Source: Mannheimia granulomatis
GTDB taxonomy: Bacteria; Pseudomonadota; Gammaproteobacteria; Enterobacterales; Pasteurellaceae
Length of the DNA: 64,000 nucleotides
Reading direction: 5' to 3'
Assembly: GCF_011455695.1 (NCBI RefSeq)
Contig: NZ_CP015030.1
Coordinates: 1,426,001 to 1,490,000 of the forward strand
Position 1 is the first letter of the stretch; every line of letters begins with the position of its first letter. Below, one piece after another: positions 28,144-37,977 of the stretch. The position numbers and the translations under genes were made by a program. The notes under the pieces were generated by a model, which was not told the DNA's origin, did no database searches, and worked only from the letters and a program-made list of their open reading frames with translations.

Positions 28144-29247
28144 ATGCAAATTACTATTACAAGAGAACAGTTACTCAAACCTTTACAACAAGCTTGTAGC
28201 GTATTAAGTAGCCGCCCAACCTTGCCTGTAATTAACAATCTTTTACTTGAAGTAGATGGCGATCGTCTATCTTTAACAGGCACTGATTTAGAAGTTGAGT
28301 TAACCACCCAAGCTCAACTACTACAAGCGGTCGATTTTTCAGGAAAATTTACTATTCCTGCCAAAAAATTCTTAGACATCAGCAAAAGTTTACCGGATGA
28401 TAGCGTACTTTCCGTACTTTTTGAGGAAGATAAAGCCATTATCAAAGCAGGACGTAGCAAGTTTAGTCTAGCGACCTTACCTGCAAGCGACTACCCTAAT
28501 TTAATGGACTGGAAACCAGAAGTCGATTTTTCTATTGAGCAATCAACCCTTGCCCGCTTAATTGAAGCAACACAATTTTCAATGGCAAACCAAGATGCCC
28601 GCTATTTCTTAAATGGCATGAAGTTTGAAACTGAAGGTAACTTATTACGCACAGTCGCAACAGACGGTCACCGCTTAGCAGTCTGTACTATGGCATTAAA
28701 CCAAGAACTGCTCACCCATTCGGTGATAGTGCCTCGTAAAGCAGTGCTTGAACTCTCTCGCCTGGTTTCTACAAGCGGAGAAACTGTACGCTTAGAAATC
28801 GGCTCCAGCAATATCCGTATTACGATGAATGGAATTGTCTTTACCTCGAAATTAATTGATGGTCGCTTCCCTGATTATCGTCGTGTATTGCCACGTAATG
28901 CAGATCGTATTTTAGAAGCCGATACAGAAACCTTAAAACGTGCTTTAATGCGTGCAGCTATTCTTTCAAATGAAAAATTTAGAGGTGTGCGTTTAACCTT
29001 AAGCAATAACTTGCTCAAAATTACCGCTAATAATCCTGAGCAGGAAGAAGCAGAAGAAACAATTGATGTGGCCTACGATAGCCCAGAAATGGAAGTCGGT
29101 TTTAACGTTAGCTACGTTTTAGACGTATTAAATACACTAAAATGCCAACGAGTACGTTTTAGCTTGGTGGACTCTAGCTCAAGCTGCTTAATTGAAGATT
29201 GCGATAACAGCTCTGCAGAATATGTGATTATGCCGATGCGTTTATAA
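28144..29247 (+). CDS. dnaN: DNA polymerase III beta sliding clamp
   Basis: 367-residue ring-forming processivity clamp, exact family length, with three repeated clamp folds. Recognisable stretches are MQITITREQLLKPLQQACSVLSSRPTLPVINNLLLEV, TVATDGHRLAVC-type segment (VATDGHRLAVCTMAL), the central LIDGRFPDYRRVLPRN and the C-terminal EYVIMPMRL that forms part of the partner-binding cleft. It is the second gene of dnaA-dnaN. The usual third gene recF is not present; two hairpins and the convergent yfgM follow directly. Confidence 0.98.
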   Translation: MQITITREQLLKPLQQACSVLSSRPTLPVINNLLLEVDGDRLSLTGTDLEVELTTQAQLLQAVDFSGKFTIPAKKFLDISKSLPDDSVLSVLFEEDKAIIKAGRSKFSLATLPASDYPNLMDWKPEVDFSIEQSTLARLIEATQFSMANQDARYFLNGMKFETEGNLLRTVATDGHRLAVCTMALNQELLTHSVIVPRKAVLELSRLVSTSGETVRLEIGSSNIRITMNGIVFTSKLIDGRFPDYRRVLPRNADRILEADTETLKRALMRAAILSNEKFRGVRLTLSNNLLKITANNPEQEEAEETIDVAYDSPEMEVGFNVSYVLDVLNTLKCQRVRFSLVDSSSSCLIEDCDNSSAEYVIMPMRL

Positions 29248-29249
29248 TA

Positions 29250-29279
29250 GTAAAGCCCTGTAAAAACAGGGCTTTACTT
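29250..29279 (+). terminator. Intrinsic terminator of dnaN
   Basis: Perfect 12-bp stem GTAAAGCCCTGT (29250-29261) / ACAGGGCTTTAC (29266-29277), loop AAAA, then TTT. Confidence 0.85.
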
Positions 29280-29287
29280 TAGCTCCA

Positions 29288-29320
29288 ACATAAAGCCTGC
29301 TATAGCAGGCTTTATTTGTT
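29288..29320. terminator. Second terminator between dnaN and yfgM
   Basis: 12-bp inverted repeat ATAAAGCCTGCT (29290-29301) / AGCAGGCTTTAT (29304-29315); serves the convergent minus-strand operon ending at 29320. Confidence 0.75.
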
Positions 29321-29940
29321 TATAGATTATTTAATCGTACATCAATTAAAATTTGCTCTTGAGGAGAAGCCACTGCTTTGGCTTGTTCATAAGCTGCTTT
29401 TGCTGCCTGAATATCTCCCTTAGCGACAAGAATATCACCGGTTAAGATCTGCTTACGTAACTCCCAAACTTTGTCTTGAACCTGTGCCAGCGTTGCAAGT
29501 GCATCATCATAAGATTTTAACTGATAATCAAGCTGTGCTAAGCGAAAGCGTGCAATAGTCTGTAAAGTTGGATCCTGGTTAGTCAATGCCGCTTGCAGAA
29601 GCGTTTTAGCTGCGGAAAAATCGCCTTTTTCAACTGCTTGTTTCGCGGCTTCCAACTGAGCAAAGGTTCCATAACTTGAGTCTTTATTATCCGCAATAAA
29701 CTTTTCAATAAGCGGTTGATTTTTGCTTGGATTTTGCAAATAGCTTTCCATTACATTTTGATATGTCGCGGAAGTTTGTTGTGCAGTTTGCAATTGATGA
29801 TTTTTCCAGAAATTCCAACCAAAGCTGGCTGCACAAATTAAAATGATCGCAAGCAAAATTGGGGTGCCATTTTCTTTAAACCAGTTCTTTGCATCTTCAA
29901 ATTGCTGCTCTTCAGTTTTATTTAAATATTCATTACTCAT
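29320..29940 (-). CDS. yfgM: YfgM, SecYEG-associated periplasmic TPR protein
   Basis: 206-residue protein with one N-terminal membrane helix (about residues 28-46, ILLAIILICAASFGWNFW) and a periplasmic TPR-type region: NVMESYLQNPSKNQPLIEKF, AAKQAVEKGDFSAAKTLLQAAL, FRLAQLDYQLKSYDDALATL, LTGDILVAKGDIQAAKAAYEQA. Family knowledge places YfgM with PpiD next to the SecYEG translocon, handing proteins to periplasmic chaperones. It is the last gene of rodZ-ispG-hisS-yfgM, the same order as in E. coli, except that bamB does not follow. Confidence 0.93.
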   Translation of the reverse strand: MSNEYLNKTEEQQFEDAKNWFKENGTPILLAIILICAASFGWNFWKNHQLQTAQQTSATYQNVMESYLQNPSKNQPLIEKFIADNKDSSYGTFAQLEAAKQAVEKGDFSAAKTLLQAALTNQDPTLQTIARFRLAQLDYQLKSYDDALATLAQVQDKVWELRKQILTGDILVAKGDIQAAKAAYEQAKAVASPQEQILIDVRLNNL

Positions 29941-29977
29941 TTAATCTCTCCTTATCCGTTAGGGATAAATTCCCTCT

Positions 29978-31249
29978 TTAAAAACGCTTTGCTAACTCAG
30001 CAATTAAATCTGCCTGTAAAATGGTACTTTGCTCTGCACCTGAACGTAAGTCTTTGATCACAACTTGTTTTTCAGCTACTTCACTTTCCCCAATCACTAA
30101 TGCAATTTTTGCTTCAACTTTATCAGCACGTTTGAATTGTTTTTGGAATTTACCACCCGAGCAGTGAGTCATCACGCGTAATTGAGGTAATTCACTACGA
30201 ATTTTCTCAGCAATTTGGAACGCATTAACCGTTGTACCTTCGCCTGAGAATACCAGATAAACATCAACCGCTTTCGGTAAATCAATCTCTTTATTAACTT
30301 CTTGAACTAACAACACCAGACGCTCTAAGCCTATTGCGAAACCAACACCTTGGGTTGCATGTCCGCCGAGCTGCTCGACTAAACCATCATAGCGCCCCCC
30401 ACCACATACTGTACCCTGCGAACCTAATGCTGATGTAACCCATTCAAATACCGTTTTGTTGTAATAATCTAATCCACGAACTAATTTTGGATTAATTTCA
30501 TATGCAATGCCCATTGCATCTAATAAAGCACATAATTGGGCGAAATGCTCACGGCTGTCATCATCTAAATAATCTAATAATTTAGGGGCATCATTTAATA
30601 CCTCTTGCAAGGCTTCATTTTTAGTATCAAGAATACGTAATGGATTTTTTACTAAACGCTCTTTTTCTTCCTCACTCATTAAAGCGGTGTGATTTTCTAA
30701 AAATTTTACCAATGCCGAGCGATAATTCGCACGAGCTTCAAGCGAACCGATTGAGTTAAGCTGAAGTGAAACATGCTTCTCTATCCCCAATTCTTTCCAC
30801 AAACGTGCAGTTAAAATAATTAATTCCGCATCAATTTCCGGATTAGGAATACCAAATACTTCTACACCGGCTTGGTGGAACTGGCGATAGCGGCCTTTTT
30901 GCGGACGCTCGTGTCTAAACATCGGCCCCATATACCATAAACGTTGCTCATTATTATAGATCCAACCACGCTCAATTGCTGCACGTACGCAACCTGCAGT
31001 ACCTTCCGGACGTAGAGTCAATTGCTCATCGTTATCCCAGAAAGTGTACATCTCTTTAGAGACAACATCAGTAACCTCACCGATAGCACGGGCAAATAAA
31101 GGCGTGCTTTCTACAATCGGCATACGCACTTCCGCATAACCATAGTTAGCTAATACATTACGTACCTTCCCCTCAACCCATTGCCATAAAGGAGATTCTG
31201 ATGGGGAACAGTCATTCATTCCACGAATTGCTTGAATTGTCTTTGCCAC
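29978..31249 (-). CDS. hisS: Histidyl-tRNA synthetase
   Basis: Class II aminoacyl-tRNA synthetase charging tRNA-His; 423 residues, normal. The N-terminus [15 protein letters not shown], motif 2 region ([28 protein letters not shown]), the histidine-binding [15 protein letters not shown] and motif 3 [11 protein letters not shown] are all present, followed by the anticodon-binding domain from about residue 325. It is 5 bp downstream of ispG and upstream of yfgM in one operon. Confidence 0.98.
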   Translation of the reverse strand: MAKTIQAIRGMNDCSPSESPLWQWVEGKVRNVLANYGYAEVRMPIVESTPLFARAIGEVTDVVSKEMYTFWDNDEQLTLRPEGTAGCVRAAIERGWIYNNEQRLWYMGPMFRHERPQKGRYRQFHQAGVEVFGIPNPEIDAELIILTARLWKELGIEKHVSLQLNSIGSLEARANYRSALVKFLENHTALMSEEEKERLVKNPLRILDTKNEALQEVLNDAPKLLDYLDDDSREHFAQLCALLDAMGIAYEINPKLVRGLDYYNKTVFEWVTSALGSQGTVCGGGRYDGLVEQLGGHATQGVGFAIGLERLVLLVQEVNKEIDLPKAVDVYLVFSGEGTTVNAFQIAEKIRSELPQLRVMTHCSGGKFQKQFKRADKVEAKIALVIGESEVAEKQVVIKDLRSGAEQSTILQADLIAELAKRF

Positions 31250-31254
31250 GTTAT

Positions 31255-32367
31255 TTATCCTACTTGTTCAATATCTATACGATTATGTTGTTGTGCGACT
31301 TTTGCACGAATTTTTGCTTCTAGTTGATCAATTAATTTATCGTTATCAAAACGCTCTTTTTGGCGAATACCGTCTAAATAGAAACCACTCATTTTATTAC
31401 TGCCGGTTACGCCCAAATCGGAAATCAATGCTTCGCCCGGACCATTTACGACACAGCCGATGATCGACACATCCATTGGCGTAATAATATCCTCTAAACG
31501 CTGCTCTAAAGCATTAACTGTTGCAATCACATCAATTTCCTGACGGGAACAGGTTGGACATGCGATAAAGTTAATACCACGGGAACGAATCCGCAACGAT
31601 TTTAAAATATCAAAACCCACTTTAATTTCTTCCACCGGATCAGCTGCAAGCGAAATACGTAATGTATCGCCAATACCTTCTGCTAAAAGCAAGCCTAACC
31701 CAACTGCTGATTTAACCGAGCCGGCTCTTGCCCCTCCTGCTTCAGTGATACCTAAATGCAGAGGCTGATCGATCTGCTTTGCAAGAAGTCGATAAGATTC
31801 GACCGCTAGAAATACATCTGATGCTTTTACGCTAACTTTAAATTGATCGAAGTTTAAACGATCTAAGTGATCCACATGACGCAAAGCAGATTCTAATAAA
31901 GCTTGTGGTGTCGGCTCACCGTATTTTTCTTGTAGATCACGTTCAAGAGATCCTGCATTTACCCCGATACGAATCGGGATATTCTTATCTCTGGCACAAT
32001 CAACCACTGCACGGATACGTTCTTCATTCCCGATATTACCTGGATTGATACGCAAACAATCCACGCCATATTCTGCCACTTTTAAGGCAATACGGTAATC
32101 AAAGTGAATATCAGCAACAAGCGGTACATTCACCTGCTGTTTAATGACTTTAAAAGCCTCTGCAGCATCCATTGTCGGTACAGAAACTCGCACAATATCC
32201 GCCCCAACACGCTCTAAAGCTTTGATTTGAGCAACCGTTGCTTCTACATCTGTTGTGCGTGTGTTCGTCATAGATTGAACCGTAATCGGTGCATCACCGC
32301 CAACAGGTACATTGCCGACATAGATTTTTTTCGATACACGGCGTTTAATAGGTGATTGATGTATCAT
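31255..32367 (-). CDS. ispG: (E)-4-hydroxy-3-methylbut-2-enyl-diphosphate synthase
   Basis: Penultimate step of the MEP isoprenoid pathway; reduces MEcPP to HMBPP with a [4Fe-4S] cluster and flavodoxin electrons. 370 residues, standard. The start [35 protein letters not shown] is diagnostic; cluster cysteines are in [11 protein letters not shown] and [10 protein letters not shown] near the C-terminus. It lies between rodZ and hisS. A 50-bp imperfect hairpin occupies the rodZ-ispG gap. The flavodoxin and NfuA genes in this window are functionally related as electron donor and cluster carrier. Confidence 0.98.
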   Translation of the reverse strand: MIHQSPIKRRVSKKIYVGNVPVGGDAPITVQSMTNTRTTDVEATVAQIKALERVGADIVRVSVPTMDAAEAFKVIKQQVNVPLVADIHFDYRIALKVAEYGVDCLRINPGNIGNEERIRAVVDCARDKNIPIRIGVNAGSLERDLQEKYGEPTPQALLESALRHVDHLDRLNFDQFKVSVKASDVFLAVESYRLLAKQIDQPLHLGITEAGGARAGSVKSAVGLGLLLAEGIGDTLRISLAADPVEEIKVGFDILKSLRIRSRGINFIACPTCSRQEIDVIATVNALEQRLEDIITPMDVSIIGCVVNGPGEALISDLGVTGSNKMSGFYLDGIRQKERFDNDKLIDQLEAKIRAKVAQQHNRIDIEQVG

Positions 32368-32400
32368 AGTCTCAAATAATAGTTAAAAATTATAAAGCAG

Positions 32401-32449
32401 AAAACGCTCGCCAAGAGAGCAATCTTCTTGCTAACTTGCCGTGCGTTTT
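32401..32449 (-). terminator. Imperfect long hairpin in the rodZ-ispG gap
   Basis: Two 22-nt arms (32401-32422 and 32428-32449) with 4 mismatches and a 5-nt loop. On the minus strand the stem is flanked by AAAACGC / GCGTTTT and lies 14 bases after rodZ; it may be an attenuator or a 3'-end stabiliser between rodZ and ispG. Confidence 0.5.
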
Positions 32450-32462
32450 TCATCTGATGAAA

Positions 32463-33464
32463 TTATTGTAGTGGTAAACGAATACGTGCGACACGACCAT
32501 CAATTTTTAATGGCACTTCCTGTCCCTTATAGTAAAGCTTCACATTTGCCGGAGCCCCGATAGTTAAGCGGTATTGCTCATTATCATTAAAAGTTAAGGT
32601 TTCACCATTATTATAAAGCTTCTCAGCCAATCGTTTGTTTTTAGCACCACGCACGGTAATCCAACTTTGTGGGCCGGTAATCTCAATACGTAGCTCATCA
32701 TTACCAATTGCAGCTTGCTGCTGCTCTGTAGCTTGCGTTTGTGCACCTTCAGCTTGTGTATTCTGTAAAATATTTACCGTCTCACTTTGAGTAGTTTCTG
32801 TTGCTGCAGGCACTTCATCTAATGAAGGTTTTGCCTCTGTTGGAGCAACTACCTCAACTTTTTCCGTCAATGCAGGCTCTGTTGTTGCAACCGTTGGTGC
32901 TATTTCAGATGTTGTCACAGGCACAATCGACTGTTGTACAGGGATAGATTGAGTTGTGGCCGTTGTTTCATTCGAAGTGCCAACTGCTTCTATATTAATA
33001 GGAGCAGAATTGACTAGCTGCTCACGATTTTCCTGATCTTTTTTATAACCCTGCCACCACCATAATAAGGTCATTCCTAATGCAGCCAATAACACTAAAA
33101 TAGTTAAATATTTTAATGAACGACCTTGCGAATTCGAAGACGGCTTAACTGGAGAAACCTTAGTAACTTCTTTTGGAATCGTTACTTCACCATAGTTTAC
33201 ACTTGAAATCAGTGCCTCTGGCAGACGTAAAAATTTAACATAATTACGCACATAACCACGCACAAAGGTAGGGGCTACATTTTTTAAAATGAAAATATCA
33301 TTCTCAAGCGACTCGATGTGTGATTTTTTTAAGTTAGTTTTTAGTGCAACATCTGCAATTGAAAGATTTAACGCCTCACGGGCAGCCCTTAATTGTTGTC
33401 CTAAGGTTAATCCATCCCCATTTACATGAAGCTGTTCTTGCTGAGAATTAACTGATTTCATCAT
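32463..33464 (-). CDS. rodZ: Cytoskeletal protein RodZ
   Basis: 333-residue bitopic protein linking MreB to the elongation machinery. The N-terminus is a helix-turn-helix of the RodZ type (LTLGQQLRAAREALNLSIADVALKTNLKKSHIESLE, about 20-55) that binds MreB; one membrane helix lies at about 115-133 (YLTILVLLAALGMTLLWWW); a Thr/Glu/Ala-rich periplasmic linker follows, then a C-terminal beta domain (ELRIEITGPQSWITVRGAKNKRLAEKLY onward, DUF4115). First gene of rodZ-ispG-hisS-yfgM. Promoter should lie in the 239-bp region upstream. Confidence 0.95.
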   Translation of the reverse strand: MMKSVNSQQEQLHVNGDGLTLGQQLRAAREALNLSIADVALKTNLKKSHIESLENDIFILKNVAPTFVRGYVRNYVKFLRLPEALISSVNYGEVTIPKEVTKVSPVKPSSNSQGRSLKYLTILVLLAALGMTLLWWWQGYKKDQENREQLVNSAPINIEAVGTSNETTATTQSIPVQQSIVPVTTSEIAPTVATTEPALTEKVEVVAPTEAKPSLDEVPAATETTQSETVNILQNTQAEGAQTQATEQQQAAIGNDELRIEITGPQSWITVRGAKNKRLAEKLYNNGETLTFNDNEQYRLTIGAPANVKLYYKGQEVPLKIDGRVARIRLPLQ

Positions 33465-33580
33465 ACAAAACTCTTTAAAATAAAATGTTAGAAATAAAAA
33501 TTCAAAAATTATTCGGAAGTTTAAAGAGGTAATGCCTATTTTGCAATCTTCACAAGCAAAATTATTGAAATTTTCATTTT

Positions 33581-33697
33581 CAAGCGGTCATATTTAGCAA
33601 AAATTTTACACAAACACTTGCCTTAAAAGCACTTCTTTACCTGTGATATAAAGTGCGAGGATAGTACGTAAATTTTACGTAAAATCTGACCGCTTGT
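33581..33697. repeat. Opposed uptake sequences in the argH-rodZ intergenic region
   Basis: CAAGCGGTCA (33581-33590) and GACCGCTTGT (33688-33697) face each other across about 100 bp, with a TACGTAAA/TTTACGTA palindrome at 33665-33681 inside. The stretch 33465-33703 otherwise holds the rodZ promoter and the end of argH. Confidence 0.6.
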
Positions 33698-33703
33698 AGA
33701 AAG

Positions 33704-35083
33704 CTAGTAAGAGGACAAAGCCGCTTTTGCTGCTGCAATCGCTTCTGACACCCGCTGTGGGTTAACACCTCCCTTAGCACAACGTTTTTCCAAGCAAGAT
33801 TCTAATGATAGAATCGGGTAAACATCATCACCAATACTCTGATGAAATTGTTGGAATTCCGCAATGCTCAAGGCTTCAAGAGGCTCTTTTTTGCTGATTG
33901 CATAAACAACAGCTTCGCCCACAATATGGTGAGCTTCACGGAACGGCACGCCTTTTGCAACCAGATAATCAGCCAATTCAGTTGCATTTGCATACCCCTG
34001 TTGAGCTGCTTCACGAGTACGTTCTGTATTAACCTGAATATCAACTAGAACAAGCTCTGCAATTTCTAAACACGCTTGCCAGGTTTCAAGAGCATCAAAA
34101 ATACCTTCTTTATCTTCTTGCATATCTTTATTATAAGCGAGCGGCAAGCCTTTTAAGGTGGTTAATAAGCCGGTTAACGCACCGAATACCCGCCCTGATT
34201 TACCACGAATTAGCTCGCAAGCATCGGGATTTTTCTTTTGTGGCATGAGAGATGAACCTGAAGTCACACGATCGGACATTTCAAGGAAACCAGACTCACC
34301 ACTATTGAAAATAATTAAATCCTCAGCAAAACGAGATAAATGCACCATACTGATTGAAGCCGTCGAAAGCAGTTCCAAAATATGATCACGGTCTGAAACG
34401 CTGTCTAAACTGTTGCGAGTTGCCTCTTCAAAACCTAAATTACGAGCCAATAAGTCACGGTCAATTCCGTAAGCCGTACCTGCTAAAGCACCAGAACCAA
34501 GCGGGCAAGTGCTCATACGTTTGTTAGCATCACTCAAACGGCTGAAATCACGCTCAAGCATTTCGTAATATGCCATACACCAATGGGCAAAAGTCACTGG
34601 CTGGGCACGTTGTAAATGGGTGTAGCCCGGCATAACAGAAGATTGATTTTCTCCTGCAACAGAAACTAAACGTTCTTGTAACGCACGAATTCTCTCTTGT
34701 AAAGCTACTGCTTGAACTTTACACCACATTTTAATGTCTACCGCTACTTGGTCATTACGGCTGCGGCCTGTGTGTAATTTTTTCCCTAAATCACCGACCT
34801 TTTCGATAAGCTTTGATTCTACCCAGCTGTGAATATCTTCCGCATCATCTTTTAAAATAATTGCCAGATTAGATTCCACCTCTGTTCGTACTTCATTGAG
34901 TGCGGCAATTAATTTTTCCAATTCGCCTTCAGTTAAAATTCCCACCGTGGTAATAGCTTTTGCCCAACCAATAGAACCTTCGATATCTTGGATTGCTAAG
35001 CGATAGTCAAAGCGTAGCGAGTCATTAAAATATTTAAATTTTGCATCCGCTTGTTGTGTAAAACGTCCACCCCAAAGAGCCAT
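33704..35083 (-). CDS. argH: Argininosuccinate lyase
   Basis: Last step of arginine biosynthesis: argininosuccinate to arginine and fumarate. 459 residues, typical. Substrate/catalytic segments: [14 protein letters not shown] (about 113-126), [26 protein letters not shown] and the superfamily signature [12 protein letters not shown]. It stands alone, with no argG next to it, between mnmA and the rodZ operon. ArgR is encoded in the window at 7.3-7.7 kb; I see no strong ARG box at the argH start. Confidence 0.98.
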   Translation of the reverse strand: MALWGGRFTQQADAKFKYFNDSLRFDYRLAIQDIEGSIGWAKAITTVGILTEGELEKLIAALNEVRTEVESNLAIILKDDAEDIHSWVESKLIEKVGDLGKKLHTGRSRNDQVAVDIKMWCKVQAVALQERIRALQERLVSVAGENQSSVMPGYTHLQRAQPVTFAHWCMAYYEMLERDFSRLSDANKRMSTCPLGSGALAGTAYGIDRDLLARNLGFEEATRNSLDSVSDRDHILELLSTASISMVHLSRFAEDLIIFNSGESGFLEMSDRVTSGSSLMPQKKNPDACELIRGKSGRVFGALTGLLTTLKGLPLAYNKDMQEDKEGIFDALETWQACLEIAELVLVDIQVNTERTREAAQQGYANATELADYLVAKGVPFREAHHIVGEAVVYAISKKEPLEALSIAEFQQFHQSIGDDVYPILSLESCLEKRCAKGGVNPQRVSEAIAAAKAALSSY

Positions 35084-35112
35084 ATTTTTATTCCTTGTAT
35101 ACTGTGAAAATG

Positions 35113-35135
35113 AAAAAGGCGTTTTACCGCCTTAA
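35113..35135 (-). terminator. Intrinsic terminator of mnmA
   Basis: AAGGCG (35116-35121) / CGCCTT (35128-35133) with a T run on the minus strand (AAGGCG...CGCCTTTTT). Confidence 0.65.
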
Positions 35136-35181
35136 ACTGATGCTTATTCTGCATAAATATGCATAATATTTCAATATTTAT

Positions 35182-36348
35182 TTACAATAATTTTAATTGT
35201 GTTTCGATAATACCGCCACCTAAGCAAACTTCACCTTGATAAAATACCGCTGATTGCCCCGGTGTTACCGCAATTTGAGGCTCATCAAACACCACACGGA
35301 TAGTTTCATCATCAATCACTTGGATTTCACACGGAATATCTGCTTGGCGATAACGTGTTTTCACTGTACAACGTAAATTCTCACGCAACGGCTGCATATC
35401 TACCCAAGTCAGCTGCTTAGCAATTAAACCGCTGGACAACAAAGCAGAATTATCATGCCCTTGAGCGACAATTAACACATTGTTAATCAGATCTTTTTCT
35501 ACCACATAAAACGGATCTTCGCTTAAACCTTTCACCCCACCAATACCCAAACCTTTACGCTGACCGAGAGTGTGGTACATCAATCCATCATGACGGCCTA
35601 CTACTTTGCCTTCAACCGTGCGAATTTCTCCCGGTTGAGCCGGTAGGTAGCGTGCCAAAAAATCTTTAAACTTGCGTTCACCGATAAAACAGATACCGGT
35701 GGAATCTTTTTTCTTCGCAGTTGCTAAACCCAAATCCTCCGCAATAGCACGCACAATCGGCTTTTCAATTTCGCCCACCGGAAATAAACTCTGCCCGATC
35801 TGCTTTTTGTTTAATGCATAGAGAAAATAGCTTTGATCTTTATTCTCATCCAAACCACGCAATAATTTTGCATTTTCATCAAAGCTACGGCGAACATAAT
35901 GCCCTGTTGCAATATAATCTGCCCCTAAATCTTCTGCTGCATATTCCAGAAAGGCTTTAAATTTAATCTCTTTATTGCATAAAATATCGGGGTTTGGCGT
36001 ACGCCCTGCTTTGTATTCCGCTAAAAAATACTCAAACACATTATCCCAATATTCCGCCGCAAAATTAATTTTATGTAGCTTCATTCCTAATTTATCGGCA
36101 ACCGCTTGAGCATCAGCCAGATCTGCCGCAGCGGTACAATAATCAGTATCATCATCCTCTTCCCAATTCTTCATAAAGAGGCCTTCCACTTGGTAACCTT
36201 GTTGTTGAAGAATAAAAGCAGACACCGAAGAATCCACTCCACCGGACATGCCGATAATCACTTTTTTCTGACCATTTTCAGCAAGCTGTTCAGTAGTCAA
36301 TTTGGGGAAATGGGTTTGATAAGTTTTTGAAGTTAATTGATTTGACAT
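35182..36348 (-). CDS. mnmA: tRNA-specific 2-thiouridylase MnmA
   Basis: Thiolates U34 of tRNA-Lys, -Glu and -Gln. The ATG at 36346-36348 ([15 protein letters not shown]) has a GGGAG site and is chosen over an 11-codon upstream extension. 388 residues. The PP-loop [12 protein letters not shown] is near residues 33-44; the two catalytic cysteines lie in [11 protein letters not shown] and [12 protein letters not shown]; the C-terminal beta-barrel ends LGGGIIETQ. No TusBCDE genes are adjacent; the DsrE-type protein at 15 kb is a different branch. Terminator downstream at 35113. Confidence 0.97.
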   Translation of the reverse strand: MSNQLTSKTYQTHFPKLTTEQLAENGQKKVIIGMSGGVDSSVSAFILQQQGYQVEGLFMKNWEEDDDTDYCTAAADLADAQAVADKLGMKLHKINFAAEYWDNVFEYFLAEYKAGRTPNPDILCNKEIKFKAFLEYAAEDLGADYIATGHYVRRSFDENAKLLRGLDENKDQSYFLYALNKKQIGQSLFPVGEIEKPIVRAIAEDLGLATAKKKDSTGICFIGERKFKDFLARYLPAQPGEIRTVEGKVVGRHDGLMYHTLGQRKGLGIGGVKGLSEDPFYVVEKDLINNVLIVAQGHDNSALLSSGLIAKQLTWVDMQPLRENLRCTVKTRYRQADIPCEIQVIDDETIRVVFDEPQIAVTPGQSAVFYQGEVCLGGGIIETQLKLL

Positions 36349-36496
36349 AATTCTCCCGTAACTTCGGTTAAGGCGAAGCACTTGGTTAGTAAAAATATAG
36401 GGGCGAAAAATCTTTCACCCTCTGTAATGCAAAAGTTTAGGTAAATTTAACTGCTTGCTTATGAAAATGAGCTTTCTCTTTAAGAAAAAGCACTCA

Positions 36497-36742
36497 CTAT
36501 TTCACCTCGTAAAATTGCGGTTCTTTGTTAAAACGAGCAACTTCTTCCGGATCGGCAGTACCATCTGCAATTTTTGATTTCAAATTATCACAAGGCTCCT
36601 CGCAGTCGCACATTTTCTTCATGCCTAATGCAGTAATGCCACCACAACTACCTTTGATGGTTTTGCCTTTGACAATAAATCCAATCGACATTGCGAAAAT
36701 CACAGCAACAAAAAATCCGAAAGTTAATAATAATGTTTCCAT
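36497..36742 (-). CDS. nqrM: Na+-NQR maturation protein NqrM
   Basis: 81-residue inner-membrane protein with one N-terminal helix (METLLLTFGFFVAVIFAMSIGFIV) and four conserved cysteines in GSCGGI, MCDCEEPC. NqrM is required for assembly of Na+-NQR, probably iron delivery to the NqrD/NqrE site (established knowledge). It is the last gene of the nqrABCDEF-apbE-nqrM cluster, 16 bp after apbE. A loose hairpin downstream (about 36466-36496) may end the operon. Confidence 0.95.
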   Translation of the reverse strand: METLLLTFGFFVAVIFAMSIGFIVKGKTIKGSCGGITALGMKKMCDCEEPCDNLKSKIADGTADPEEVARFNKEPQFYEVK

Positions 36743-36758
36743 TGTGCACTCCCACTCT

Positions 36759-37793
36759 TTATTGAATTAGTTTTTTAAATTCACTCGACATTTGCGTTTC
36801 AAATGTCTCACCGTTTTTAATAATTAAAAAAATTGCCAATTTTTCACGCTCTGCTACTTGCAGGGCTTTTTCCGGTCCTAAAACAAATAAACCTGTGGAT
36901 AAACCGTCTGCGGTCATTGTTGTAGGAGCCAATACTGTAATTGATGCTAAATTATGGCTGACCGGGCGTAATTGCTTCGGGTCAATAATATGTGAAAGGC
37001 GATTACCTTTTTCATCTTCAAAATAATTGCGGTAGTTTCCCGAAGTTGCCATAGCTAAATTATGTAACGGTACAGTAATTTGAGCCGTTTGTGCTTGAGC
37101 CATTATAGGCTGTTCAATTGCAATTCGCCAATCTAGCCCTTGGAGATTTTTACCTTTACCACGTAATTCACCACCGATTTCAACTAAGTAGTTGCTCACC
37201 CCAATCTGCTCAAGATATTCGGCTAACTTATCTACTCCAAAACCTTTAGCAATCGCAGATAAATCCAAATAAAGGTTGGGTACTAATTTAGTGAGGATTG
37301 GCTTAGGTTCAAGTTGTACTGCTATTTTATCAATGCCAACATAGGTGGAACGTTCTGCAATCTGTTCATCTGATGGCACTTTGTTTAAACGTTTATCAGG
37401 TCCGAATCCCCAAAGGTTTACCAAGGGTCCAACCGTTACATCTAATGCCCCTTCGGTAACGCTATTTAAACGAATAGCCTCTTGCACCACCTTTGCAAAA
37501 TCTTTTGAAATTTCGACCGCTTGATTGGCTTGTTTTAGTTGATTAAAACGGCTTATTTCTGAATCATTTTGGTAAGTGGACATTTGATTGTTCACCTCAA
37601 TCAATAGTTTATCCAACTCATTTTTCACTGTATCAGACGAAGCCAGATTCTTCACTTCACCGTTATCAATATATTTTACTGTGTAAGTTGTCCCCATTGT
37701 TTTACCTTGTAAGGTAATTTGTTCCGGGGCTTTCTCACAAGCGGTTAAAAACAGCGAGAAAATTGCAAAAGAAAGCACTCTTTTTAATTTCAT
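36759..37793 (-). CDS. apbE: FAD:protein FMN transferase
   Basis: Attaches FMN covalently to threonines of NqrB and NqrC, both encoded upstream in the same cluster. 344-residue lipoprotein: signal peptide with lipobox LTAC (Cys19), family segments MGTTYTVKYID, EISRFNQ, GALDVTVGPLVNLWGFGP and DLSAIAKGFGVDKLAEYL, and the Mg-binding C-terminal TADGLSTGLFVLG. The lipobox Thr-Ala-Cys codons coincide with a reverse uptake sequence (37737-37745). A 184-bp gap with four hairpins separates it from nqrF, so its level may be set separately. Confidence 0.96.
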   Translation of the reverse strand: MKLKRVLSFAIFSLFLTACEKAPEQITLQGKTMGTTYTVKYIDNGEVKNLASSDTVKNELDKLLIEVNNQMSTYQNDSEISRFNQLKQANQAVEISKDFAKVVQEAIRLNSVTEGALDVTVGPLVNLWGFGPDKRLNKVPSDEQIAERSTYVGIDKIAVQLEPKPILTKLVPNLYLDLSAIAKGFGVDKLAEYLEQIGVSNYLVEIGGELRGKGKNLQGLDWRIAIEQPIMAQAQTAQITVPLHNLAMATSGNYRNYFEDEKGNRLSHIIDPKQLRPVSHNLASITVLAPTTMTADGLSTGLFVLGPEKALQVAEREKLAIFLIIKNGETFETQMSSEFKKLIQ

Positions 37794-37806
37794 AGTATTC
37801 CTGTAA

Positions 37807-37909
37807 GGTGGCTTGCCACCATTATAATGTAAATTAGTTAAATGGTGGGGTAAGCCCCATCCTGCAATTCATAATGGAAAATTATCTTTTAAGAATTTTC
37901 CATTATGAA
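37807..37909 (-). repeat. Three consecutive hairpins between nqrF and apbE
   Basis: GGTGGC TT GCCACC (37807-37820); TGGGG (37846-37850) / CCCCA (37855-37859); and a perfect 16-bp stem, arms 37868-37883 and 37894-37909, around CATAATGGAAAATT. Together with the next feature, four stems occupy most of the gap. Confidence 0.65.
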
Positions 37910-37915
37910 CTAAAT

Positions 37916-37959
37916 CAAGCGGTGCATTTTGCAAAAAATTCTGCAAAACGCACCGCTTG
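37916..37959 (-). terminator. USS-pair hairpin after nqrF
   Basis: 18-bp arms 37916-37933 and 37942-37959 (one wobble) starting CAAGCGGTGC, located 18 bp after the nqrF stop. It should terminate or attenuate transcription before apbE-nqrM. Confidence 0.7.
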
Positions 37960-37977
37960 TGATTGTGAAGTTAAGTA

